Assembly (NCBI RefSeq): GCF_003641205.1
Contig: NZ_CP032762.1
Location: 310,001-374,000 of the forward strand
Direction: 5' to 3'
Length of the DNA stretch: 64,000 bases
Source of the DNA: Rhodococcus sp. P1Y
GTDB taxonomy: Bacteria; Actinomycetota; Actinomycetes; Mycobacteriales; Mycobacteriaceae
Below, piece by piece: positions 1 to 8,436 of the stretch (positions within the stretch are counted from its first letter, which is position 1; each line of letters starts with the position of its first letter). The position numbers were made by a program, and so were the translations under genes. A model generated the notes under the pieces. That model was not told the origin of the DNA. It did no database searches and saw nothing but the letters and a program-made list of their open reading frames with translations.

Positions 1-7
1 CTTTCCG

Positions 8-985
8 TCACACTAACCCCGCGCAGCTGTCACCTCTTCTCGGCGGGGGTGAAACACCGGTCGCCGTGGTCGCACTCAGCGACGTCGAATCGGCACTCAG
101 AACCCGAGAATCCGTCAGCGCATCCTGAAGCCGAACACGATGCTCGGGCGGCGACTGAAGAAGCGGAAGCCTCACTGCGGCAGAGTCTATGATTCCCGAT
201 GCGTGCAGTGCCGCCTTGGCCATGATCGCGCCTTGAGACGTGCGCATCACGGCATCGATCAACGGCAGCAGCTCGGTCTGGATTCGTCGGGCTGTGTCCA
301 GATCGCCCAGACTCACCGCATGAGTCAGATCAGCGTTTCGGTCGGCCACTATGTTCCCCACCACGCTGACCAGTCCCACCGCACCGCTCGCCAGGTACGG
401 CAAATTCAACTCGTCGATGCCGCAGTAGTACGCGAGCGATGTCTTCGACATGACGGCCATCGCCTCGTACAGATCACCTTTCGCGTCCTTGACCGCTCTG
501 ATGCGCGGATGGTTCGCGAGTTCGACCAACGTCGCCGATTCCATCGCGACGCCGGTGCGGGCCGGCACGTCGTAGAGCATGACCGGCAAATCGGTGGCAT
601 CCGCAACCGCAACGCAGTGCTGGGCGATTCCCGCCTGGGTGGGCCGCGAGTAGTACGGACACACGACGAGCAGGCCGTCGGCACCCGCGTCGTGGGCCTG
701 GCCCGCACGCGCGATGCTGGACGCAGTGTCGTTGGTCCCGACGCCTGCAATCACTCTCGCGCGTCCCGCCGCCCTCGTCACCACCTCGCCGACGAGCCAG
801 CGCGTCTCGCTTTCCGACAGAGTCGGGGCCTCGCCGGCCGTGCCGGCCACGACCAGTCCGTCGCACCTCGTCGTGATCAGGTGTTCGACGAGGCTGCCCA
901 CTGTTGCAGCGTCCAGAGTCCCGTCGGATCGCATCGGAGTCACCATCGCGACGAGGTTGGTGCCGAAGAGCTGCTCTGTGGTCAT
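8..985 (-). CDS. Dihydrodipicolinate synthase/N-acetylneuraminate lyase (DapA) family protein
   Basis: This 325-residue class I aldolase of the DapA/NanA family condenses or cleaves pyruvate-type substrates. The GTAGE motif lies at residues 48-52, the catalytic tyrosine (about 138) is in YDVPARTG, and the Schiff-base lysine (about 166) is in AVKDAKGD. The ATG at 985 is chosen because the open frame upstream is unlike the family and overlaps the divergent LysR gene. The C-terminus carries roughly 25 residues beyond the usual 295-300, rich in Ser, Thr and Pro. Divergent pairing with a LysR regulator suggests a catabolic or accessory lyase rather than the housekeeping lysine enzyme; the substrate is not readable from sequence. 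Confidence 0.88.
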   Translation of the reverse strand: MTTEQLFGTNLVAMVTPMRSDGTLDAATVGSLVEHLITTRCDGLVVAGTAGEAPTLSESETRWLVGEVVTRAAGRARVIAGVGTNDTASSIARAGQAHDAGADGLLVVCPYYSRPTQAGIAQHCVAVADATDLPVMLYDVPARTGVAMESATLVELANHPRIRAVKDAKGDLYEAMAVMSKTSLAYYCGIDELNLPYLASGAVGLVSVVGNIVADRNADLTHAVSLGDLDTARRIQTELLPLIDAVMRTSQGAIMAKAALHASGIIDSAAVRLPLLQSPPEHRVRLQDALTDSRVLSADSTSLSATTATGVSPPPRRGDSCAGLV

Positions 986-1045
986 TTCACGAGTGTGGGG
1001 CGAAAGATTCCTGCGGTCCAGCGATGGTTTTTCACCAATACCAAT

Positions 1046-1057
1046 TAGCCTGACTTC
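1046..1057 (+). promoter_or_regulatory. -10 element for leaderless lysR gene
   Basis: TAGCCT (1046-1051) lies 6 nt before the ATG of the LysR gene and there is no Shine-Dalgarno sequence. Transcription would start at or next to the A of the ATG. This is inferred from spacing only. Confidence 0.45.
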
Positions 1058-1951
1058 ATGATCGATGTCGCCGCGTTGCAGTCCCTCCGGTCCGTTGCAG
1101 CGCTGGGCACCCTTGCGCGCGCCGCGGACGAACTCGGCTTCACCGCCTCGGCTGTGTCTCAGCAGATCAAACGGCTCGAACGCCAGCTCGGGGTGCAGGT
1201 GCTGGCGCCGTCGGGACGCGGCGTCGTCCTCACCCCGGCGGGTCGAGCGTTGGTCGACTCGACGCCGGACGTGTTCGACGCTCTGGAACGCTGCGAGGAA
1301 GCCGCGCGATCGGTAGCCGAGGGCGCCCCTCGCGGCACCGTGCGCGTCGCGGCTTTCTCCACCGCCATTCGCGGACTCCTGGCTCCGGTGCTGCATCGGT
1401 TCACTGCGGACTACCCGAACGTGGTCGTCCTGATAACCGAACAGGACCCGGACAAGGCTCTACACAGTGTCGATGCGGGCACCGCGGATGTCGCGCTGAT
1501 TCACGACGCCGATGGACTACCCGCGCCGCTACCGGAGTCGGTGCGTAGCCATGCACTCCACACCGACTTCGGCGACATAGTCGTTCACCGGCGCCATCCA
1601 TTGGCTCAGGTTTCGACGCCGATACCGACTGCTGCGCTGAACGACCGGACATGGGTGACGAGTCCTCCGGGAACGGTGTGCCATCAATGGTTTCGGCAGG
1701 TGGTCGCCGAGCTCGACGATCCACCCGACGTTCGCCACCTCGTCGACGATTTCTCCAGCCAACTGGCGTTGGTGGCGTCGACCGATTCCGTCGCCCTCAT
1801 TCCGCGACTGGCTCGCCCACCGTTGGGTGACGATCTCGTCGCTCTCGACTTGGCGCGCCCGCCGAAGCGCGACGTGCACGCGGTGTGGCGTCGAAGCGCG
1901 GATTCGAGCCCGTCCATTCGGGCACTGATCGCCCGCTTAGAAAGCCTGTAG
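1058..1951 (+). CDS. LysR family transcriptional regulator
   Basis: The protein has 297 residues. Residues 1-60 form the LysR winged helix-turn-helix (TLARAADELGFTASAVSQQI) and are followed by a co-inducer-binding domain of typical length. It is transcribed divergently from the DapA-family lyase with a 72-bp gap, the classic layout for a LysR protein controlling its neighbour. The start appears leaderless. The 3' end overlaps the convergent FAD-protein gene by 15 bp. The inducer is unknown. Confidence 0.93.
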   Translation: MIDVAALQSLRSVAALGTLARAADELGFTASAVSQQIKRLERQLGVQVLAPSGRGVVLTPAGRALVDSTPDVFDALERCEEAARSVAEGAPRGTVRVAAFSTAIRGLLAPVLHRFTADYPNVVVLITEQDPDKALHSVDAGTADVALIHDADGLPAPLPESVRSHALHTDFGDIVVHRRHPLAQVSTPIPTAALNDRTWVTSPPGTVCHQWFRQVVAELDDPPDVRHLVDDFSSQLALVASTDSVALIPRLARPPLGDDLVALDLARPPKRDVHAVWRRSADSSPSIRALIARLESL

Positions 1952-3265
1952 CGTAACGTCGCGATTCGCAGCTATCAGAGAGGCGACTACCTCTGCCTGC
2001 GTGCGGATTTCGCTGATGTTGAAGCTCTCCCAGTTCGATCCGCGCCGTAGCGAGCCCACTGCCCACAATTGCGCTTCGAGTGGGCCCGTCACCCTTCCGT
2101 CGAAATCGGTGTCCAAGCCGATATTCGTTCGGCCAGGACGTGCGAACCCGGCGTCGAGAAGATCGTCGACGAGCGGTTCTTCCATCTTTCGCGCAAACAT
2201 CGACGGCCCGGTGCAGCAGATCACGAGGCCCGCGGGTTCGGTCCAGTACTCCTCGAATCGGCGAACTCCCACCACGCCGTCGCTGTGCTCGTGCACACGT
2301 CCCGACACCAGGCGCAACGATCCATCCGCAATCAGGCGGCCCAACACCTCCGCCGTTTCCGGCGGCATCCGGTTGCGGTGCTGTTCCCAGATCAGCAGCA
2401 CCCGTCGAAACAGCTTGTCTCGCTCCGCATCCGACACCTCGGGCCACATCTCGGGAATGACCAGGCGCAGACCGTCGACCACACGACGCCAGTCGAGGTC
2501 GGCGTGTTCGTCGAAGACCAACCGCGTCTTTCGGATGATCTCGGCTGCCGTGGTTGCGCCGACGAGATGCTGAACCTGTTCGTACAGAAGTGGCTGCTCG
2601 GGTTCGACGAGTTGCGCCTCCGGGAACCGACCACGCTGAGAGATCGCCGTGATGTCGGTGCAGCCGTAGGTATCGAGTTCGACGACGACGTCTGCGGCAC
2701 TCAAGCCGGTTCCGACTACGACGATGGGCTTGTTCCGAGCGTCGAGATCGTCGACCACCGCGTGCAGGTCTACACGCCAAGGATGAGTGACCACTTCGCG
2801 AGCAGCGGCGACCGGTACCGAGAAGGCGCCGTGACCGACAGCGAGCACGACGTTGTCGGCTGCGATCGTGACGCCCGACGCCAGGTGTACACCGAGAGTG
2901 CTGTCGACCGAGACCACCGAATCATGCCATTGCACAAAGTCTCCCGAGGATGCGGAGACGGCCGATTCCAGTGAGTGGCGCAGATATTCTCCATACACGT
3001 GCCGCGAGGCGTAGGTGAACTCCGAACCCTGCCCGGTCGATTCGAGGTACCGGACGAAGTGGTCCGGGAAGTCCGGCCATGCGCTCATTCGGTTGGCCGG
3101 GACGTTCACTCGGTGAACCGGAACCATCGTCGAATAGGCGACACCAGCGCCCACCTGCTCCGACCGCTCCACCAGGTGCACCCGGTCACCGGGAAGCGCA
3201 CGGTCGAGCAGGGTCAGCGCGGCGATGACGCCTGCAGCGCCTCCACCTACGATCACAGTCTCCAC
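1937..3265 (-). CDS. FAD/NAD(P)-binding protein (FAD-NAD(P)-binding family)
   Basis: The 442-residue protein starts with a Rossmann dinucleotide-binding motif (VIVGGGAAGVIAALTLL, residues 4-20) followed by ERSEQVGAGVAYST. This resembles the NAD_binding_9 group of uncharacterised flavoproteins. Another nucleotide-binding stretch (VVVGTGLSAADVVVEL) lies near residue 160. The GTG at 3265 is used: a TACTGT -10-like element sits 7 nt upstream, so the message is probably leaderless. The gene stands alone and converges on the LysR gene. The oxidoreductase substrate is unknown. Confidence 0.8.
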   Translation of the reverse strand: METVIVGGGAAGVIAALTLLDRALPGDRVHLVERSEQVGAGVAYSTMVPVHRVNVPANRMSAWPDFPDHFVRYLESTGQGSEFTYASRHVYGEYLRHSLESAVSASSGDFVQWHDSVVSVDSTLGVHLASGVTIAADNVVLAVGHGAFSVPVAAAREVVTHPWRVDLHAVVDDLDARNKPIVVVGTGLSAADVVVELDTYGCTDITAISQRGRFPEAQLVEPEQPLLYEQVQHLVGATTAAEIIRKTRLVFDEHADLDWRRVVDGLRLVIPEMWPEVSDAERDKLFRRVLLIWEQHRNRMPPETAEVLGRLIADGSLRLVSGRVHEHSDGVVGVRRFEEYWTEPAGLVICCTGPSMFARKMEEPLVDDLLDAGFARPGRTNIGLDTDFDGRVTGPLEAQLWAVGSLRRGSNWESFNISEIRTQAEVVASLIAANRDVTLQAF

Positions 3266-3278
3266 CTGGCTGACAGTA
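3266..3278 (-). promoter_or_regulatory. -10 element for leaderless FAD-protein gene
   Basis: On the minus strand TACTGT (3273-3278) precedes the GTG start by 7 nt. A GGTGGAG sequence sits on the start codon itself, too close to act as its ribosome-binding site. This supports a leaderless GTG start, by inference. Confidence 0.35.
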
Positions 3279-3480
3279 GTGGGCGTGCGCCCTCGGTGGT
3301 GCTGCGGTCGGCCATCGAAGGTGTGGGGGCCTGAGGTGATTACGCTCGGGCTGTGTGGGCCTGATTGCCCGATACTTCAGCGAGCGTCGGGTTTCCCCTG
3401 CGAATCTGGGAATTGTGGGCAATCAGTCCCACGCGAGATGACCGGCCCGTCATACCGTCCGGATCGTCACCAGCATCAAG

Positions 3481-3795
3481 CTATCCCGCCGAACTGGAGT
3501 ACGGTCCATGCCGCATGCCCGGCGGGCGGCACGCGTATGTTCCCGGCCCGAACGTCTGCCCTAGTGTCACGTCCGTGAGGTGTCCGCTGATGAGGTAGAC
3601 CTCCTCCCAGAACGTATGCGAGAGAACACCGAGGTGGGTGGCGTCGACTCCAGGGTCGTAGCGCTGTAACACCGTCGCCGAACCGTCGGCCTCGTCGCGT
3701 GCGAGTTCCTGCTCCCAGACCCCGTCGGCGGACCCGTCGGGACGGTGCCACGGAGCCTGAGGGGTGTGAAATTCGAGTTCTGGCTTTCCGGCCAC
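3481..3795 (-). CDS. Small cupin-domain protein, C-terminus probably frameshifted
   Basis: The single-domain cupin of 104 residues resembles the ChrR-type cupin family (LSHTFWEEVYLISGHLTD, then GTYACRPPGMRHGPY). The GTG at 3795 is chosen because GGAG lies 6 nt upstream; the open frame runs further but without a better start. Family members normally continue past the HGPY/HGPW motif with a last beta strand. Here the frame stops 5 residues after it, while the next frame, reached by skipping one base near 3491-3494, encodes SLMLVTIRTV then a stop. That looks like the missing strand. The function is unknown; metal-binding His and Glu residues are retained. Confidence 0.7.
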   Translation of the reverse strand: MAGKPELEFHTPQAPWHRPDGSADGVWEQELARDEADGSATVLQRYDPGVDATHLGVLSHTFWEEVYLISGHLTDVTLGQTFGPGTYACRPPGMRHGPYSSSAG

Positions 3796-3809
3796 GCCGA
3801 TCTCCAATC

Positions 3810-3828
3810 TGTATATGAAATGTATACA
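3810..3828. promoter_or_regulatory. Inverted repeat TGTATA-N7-TATACA, possible GntR-type operator
   Basis: Arms TGTATA (3810-3815) and TATACA (3823-3828) flank 7 nt just upstream of the cupin start. The right half contains the 8-bp palindrome TGTATACA, typical of FadR/VanR-type GntR sites. No GntR gene is in the window. TATACA could equally be a -10 box, so the operator reading is tentative. Confidence 0.35.
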
Positions 3829-4008
3829 AGATAGACGCCTGATCGACCCTACGTCGAGAAAGTCGTAAACACGGCTTGCTCGCCGCATCGGTCCGGCAAG
3901 ACTCAGGCGCGTCGTTCCACACCGTCATCGATCAGCCGTTGCGGTGAAATCTGCTGTGTTCTAATTGCATTGGGAGACCTATATACCCGGCGGAGCAGGG
4001 GCGATTGA

Positions 4009-5352
<1,344 letters not shown>

Positions 5353-5368
5353 CGCGTGAGCGGCGGTT

Positions 5369-5830
5369 CTACGGTCCTGTCGCACCGCCGTAGGTCTCGA
5401 TTTTGTACTCCGTTGCGGCAAGCGACAACTGGAGTTCTTGGATTCGACGACGGATCGTCTCGCGATGCTTCACGAGGAACTCGAGCCGCTCCGGCACAGT
5501 GGAATCACCACGATCGACCAGTTCGACGTAATGCTGCAGGTCTCGCATCGGCATACCCGACAGTCGCATTCGCGAGATGAAGACGAGCCTGCGCACGGCA
5601 TTGGCGTCGTACTGCCGGTAACCCTGGCCGTCCCGATCGACGACGATCAACCCGGCTCGCTCGTAGTAGCGCAGCGTGTGCGCTGTGACATCGAGGAGTT
5701 CTGCCGCCTCCGCGATACCTATGGGCGTGACTATTTCACCGGTGTCGATCAGCCCGTGGAGGGCGTCGATAGCCGTGTCCGACCCCGCCGACGCGGCCAG
5801 GGCTCTACCCATCAAATCCACTGTGGCCAT
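5369..5830 (-). CDS. MerR family transcriptional regulator
   Basis: The 153-residue regulator has its MerR winged helix at about residues 36-105 (IGIAEAAELLDVTAHTLRYYERAGLI), preceded by an unusual 35-residue N-terminal extension and followed by a coiled-coil helix. It lacks the cysteines of metal sensors. It lies 27 bp downstream of an SDR gene in the same direction, and that SDR gene has a MerR-type promoter with a 19-bp spacer. It therefore most likely controls the SDR and, by cotranscription, itself. A TAGGTT hexamer 6 nt before the ATG could give a second, leaderless transcript. Confidence 0.9.
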   Translation of the reverse strand: MATVDLMGRALAASAGSDTAIDALHGLIDTGEIVTPIGIAEAAELLDVTAHTLRYYERAGLIVVDRDGQGYRQYDANAVRRLVFISRMRLSGMPMRDLQHYVELVDRGDSTVPERLEFLVKHRETIRRRIQELQLSLAATEYKIETYGGATGP

Positions 5831-5857
5831 CTGCCCAACCTAACCCTGCTTCGCTGC

Positions 5858-6718
5858 TCAGACCGGACGAACGGATTCCGCAAGGCCCGGGAAGTCCGCG
5901 TCGGCCGCAATGTCGCTCAACTCTTCGACGGTTGCCAGATTCTGCCGGTAGCCATCCCTCAACCGGCGGACAGCTTCGCGCCCCAGAGGGACTCGTAGCG
6001 GTGCCGACTCGGCATCGACGAAGCCACGAATGATCTCGGCAGCCCGAATCGGATCTCCTTCCTGCCGTCCGCTCACCGCGCGCATGTCGGCTCGAACAGC
6101 ATTCAGTAGATCCGCGTACACGTCGGACGGCGCGGCGATCTTCAGGACGTCGGCGTCGTTGAATCCCGTTCGGAAACGACTGGGTTCGACGATGAGGACC
6201 CTGATGCCGAACTGGGCGACCTCTCCCGCCAATGCTTCCGACCAGCCTTCCAAAGCGAACTTGCCCGCCGAGTACGAACCTGCACCGGGGAAGGAAACTC
6301 GTCCTCCCTGGCTGCTGATCTGGACGATGGTCCCTCGATGCTGCTCACGCATACCGGGCAGCACCGCGCGTGTCAGGGCAGCGGGACCGAAGAGGTGCTG
6401 CTCCAGCATGTCCCGCAACTGCGCGTCGTCGACCTCCTCGGCGGCGCCGATCTGCCCGACGCCTCCGTTGTTGACGAGCACATCGACGGGCCCGAATCGC
6501 TCCGTTGCCGCGCTGACCAGGTCCTTGGCCGCCGGTATGTCCCGAACATCGAACTTGGCCGGCAAGATCGACTCGGGGTACCGGCTGAGCAGATCATCGA
6601 GACGCTCGGGCCTACGTACCGCGGCTACCACGGTGTCACCGCTGTCCAACGCCGCTTCTGCGAGCGCCCTGCCCAATCCCGATGATGCCCCGGTGATGAT
6701 CCAGTGTCGTTGTGTCAT
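5858..6718 (-). CDS. SDR family NAD(P)-dependent oxidoreductase under MerR-type promoter
   Basis: This classical short-chain dehydrogenase has 286 residues: cofactor motif TGASSGLG at residues 9-16, NNGG near 89, catalytic Ser in ISSQGG and the YSAGK active site. ATG 6718 fits the family start and lies 7 nt behind the -10 of a MerR-type promoter, giving a leaderless mRNA. The upstream LysE-type frame has no stop codon before this start and reads straight through in frame, so a fusion protein is also possible. The substrate is unknown. It is followed by its probable regulator, MerR. Confidence 0.9.
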   Translation of the reverse strand: MTQRHWIITGASSGLGRALAEAALDSGDTVVAAVRRPERLDDLLSRYPESILPAKFDVRDIPAAKDLVSAATERFGPVDVLVNNGGVGQIGAAEEVDDAQLRDMLEQHLFGPAALTRAVLPGMREQHRGTIVQISSQGGRVSFPGAGSYSAGKFALEGWSEALAGEVAQFGIRVLIVEPSRFRTGFNDADVLKIAAPSDVYADLLNAVRADMRAVSGRQEGDPIRAAEIIRGFVDAESAPLRVPLGREAVRRLRDGYRQNLATVEELSDIAADADFPGLAESVRPV

Positions 6719-7357
6719 GACGGAAAAGCTATGCCTTCGAGCGCGCTCCAACGCAAGCGCGAGATCAAACATTCTCGACGACGGTGAAGACCAGAAACCG
6801 AGTGCGATCACGCCCAGTGCGATAGACGCGACGACGTTGATTCGCGCGGTACCGACGCGAACTACAACGGGACTCACGGCGTAGGCGAGTACGGTCCACC
6901 AGACCACGCCGAGGGCGACGTCCACGAGGGTCAGCGCGAGCATCTGGACCCAGACCGGTTGTCCCGGCGTCACGAATTGAGGCGCGATTGCGACAAAGAA
7001 GACGATGACTTTCGGGTTGGTGATGCTGGTGACGAACGCCTGCTTCCATCCAACCGAGCTGACATCGCCCTCGGACGTATTTCGCCGAACACCGGCGATG
7101 GCCAGGTAGAGGAGGTAGAGCGCGCCGATAACCTGAATGACCACCAGCGCCTGCGGCGCAGCGGCAATCAACGCGGACACGCCTGCCGTCGCGAGCAGGC
7201 CGTGTACAAGAAGCCCGGCCTGGGATCCGAGCCCAGTAACCGCGCCGTGACGCGGGCCTTCGGTCGCCCCGCGCAGCACCATCAGCCAATCGGGCCCTGG
7301 AACCGCGTAGGCCACTAGCGCCACACCCACGAAACCAGCCAGCAGCGACAACTCCAT
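6719..7357 (-). CDS. LysE/RhtB family exporter, reading frame open into the SDR
   Basis: This amino-acid/metabolite exporter of the LysE superfamily contains the conserved N-terminal VPGPDWLMVLRGA motif, TNPKVIVFF in the middle and about six membrane helices. ATG 7357 is preceded by an AAGGGGG-like site. About 213 codons lead to the SDR start, the usual family length, but no stop codon occurs: translation continues in frame to 5858 and would make a 499-residue exporter-SDR chain. The last 25 residues before the SDR (FWSSPSSRMFDLALALERAR) are encoded by the MerR promoter region. This suggests that a small deletion fused the frames, or that an exporter-dehydrogenase fusion is made. Confidence 0.78.
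6726..6756 (-). promoter_or_regulatory. MerR-type promoter, 19-bp spacer with central dyad
   Basis: On the minus strand -35 TTGCGT (6751-6756) and -10 TAGCTT (6726-6731) are separated by exactly 19 bp, the over-long spacing diagnostic of MerR-activated promoters. The spacer holds a 16-bp dyad (6736-6751) with arms TTGGAGCG/CGCTCGAA and one mismatched pair. The ATG of the SDR follows 7 nt after the -10. Confidence 0.8.
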
Positions 7358-7427
7358 ACGAACACGCCCCCTTACCCCGAGAGCGTGCTCACCGAACTCA
7401 GGTTGCAAACAACTCCCCCGCGGGACC

Positions 7428-8357
7428 TCACATATCCGCCCAGGCGTCGGGCTGCGTACCGTCGAGGTCGGTGAAGCCGTACTCCGACGCCAATCGGGCA
7501 ACTGTGACCGAACTTTGGTTCCATCTGGCCCGCTGTGGGTCGGCGGCGAGCGCGGCGACACCACGTCCGACGAAACGGGTCGACTCGGACTGCGCGAATC
7601 CCGGTGGCGCGGTCGGCCCGTCTCCTCGAGTTGGATCGAGTGCCTTACGCCAAGAACTTTCCTCGACGCCGAACGCCTCGAGCATCATCTCCGATCTCAT
7701 CCACCCCGGGGTCAAAGCGACGGCCGTCCCTTCGAACTGCGCAAGCTCATGGCCCTGGGAAAATGCGAGGCGGTTGACCGCAGTCTTGGCCAGGTCGTAG
7801 AACACGGAGATCCTATACTTCGACGCGTTGTATTCGGTTGTGCCATCGGTCATCTCGACAACCAGGCCACCGGGGCGGTCGATCATCAGCGGAAGCAGAT
7901 GATGAGAGGTGACGATGTGGGTATCGATCGCCAATCGTAGAATCCGGAACCCGTCGTCGAGATCCAGTTCCCACAACGGCGTGTTCCACTGCGGTGGTGG
8001 GCCTTTGAGGACCTCGCCACCCCAGATGTCGTTGACGAGAATGTCGATGTGCCCGAAGTCCGTCCGCACGCGCTCGGCCAGAGCTGCAACCTGATCGGAT
8101 TCCAGGTGGTCCACCGGAACAGCGATTCCCACGCCGCCGAGCGAAGTCACCAGTTCGGCGGTCTCCTCGATCGTCTCCGGCCGATCGTAATCAGACTTCA
8201 ATCTGGTGACGCTGCTGCTCCGACCGGTACAGACAACGGTGGCACCGGCCTCTCCGAGAGCGGCCGCGATCCCTCGGCCTGCTCCTCGGGTGGCCCCAGC
8301 AACTACCGCGACGCGCCCCCGAAGAGCGTCGACGTTCGGCGACCATGACTCGGCCAT
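7428..8357 (-). CDS. SDR family NAD(P)-dependent oxidoreductase
   Basis: The 309-residue short-chain dehydrogenase has the cofactor motif GATRGAGRG near residue 18, an Arg after the second strand (TGRSS) that suggests NADP(H), NDIWGG in place of the usual NNAG, and an active-site region with YDLAK. It is longer than the usual 250 residues, like the DHRS1-type atypical SDR group. ATG 8357 has GGGAG 10 nt upstream; an earlier TTG (8393) is less likely. It lies 79 bp after the carboxylase alpha gene in the same direction and could be the reductive step of that operon. Confidence 0.85.
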   Translation of the reverse strand: MAESWSPNVDALRGRVAVVAGATRGAGRGIAAALGEAGATVVCTGRSSSVTRLKSDYDRPETIEETAELVTSLGGVGIAVPVDHLESDQVAALAERVRTDFGHIDILVNDIWGGEVLKGPPPQWNTPLWELDLDDGFRILRLAIDTHIVTSHHLLPLMIDRPGGLVVEMTDGTTEYNASKYRISVFYDLAKTAVNRLAFSQGHELAQFEGTAVALTPGWMRSEMMLEAFGVEESSWRKALDPTRGDGPTAPPGFAQSESTRFVGRGVAALAADPQRARWNQSSVTVARLASEYGFTDLDGTQPDAWADM

Positions 8358-8436
8358 GGTCGCCAGACTCCCAGACGACGACGGGAATGACAAGGAATCG
8401 TCAGCTCTACCCTGACCACAGGCGCGATTGCCAAGC

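Noticed and set aside
986..1396. N-terminal extension of the DapA-family frame (137 further codons)
   Set aside because: It overlaps the divergent LysR gene, has no family similarity and the ATG at 985 fits the normal DapA start.
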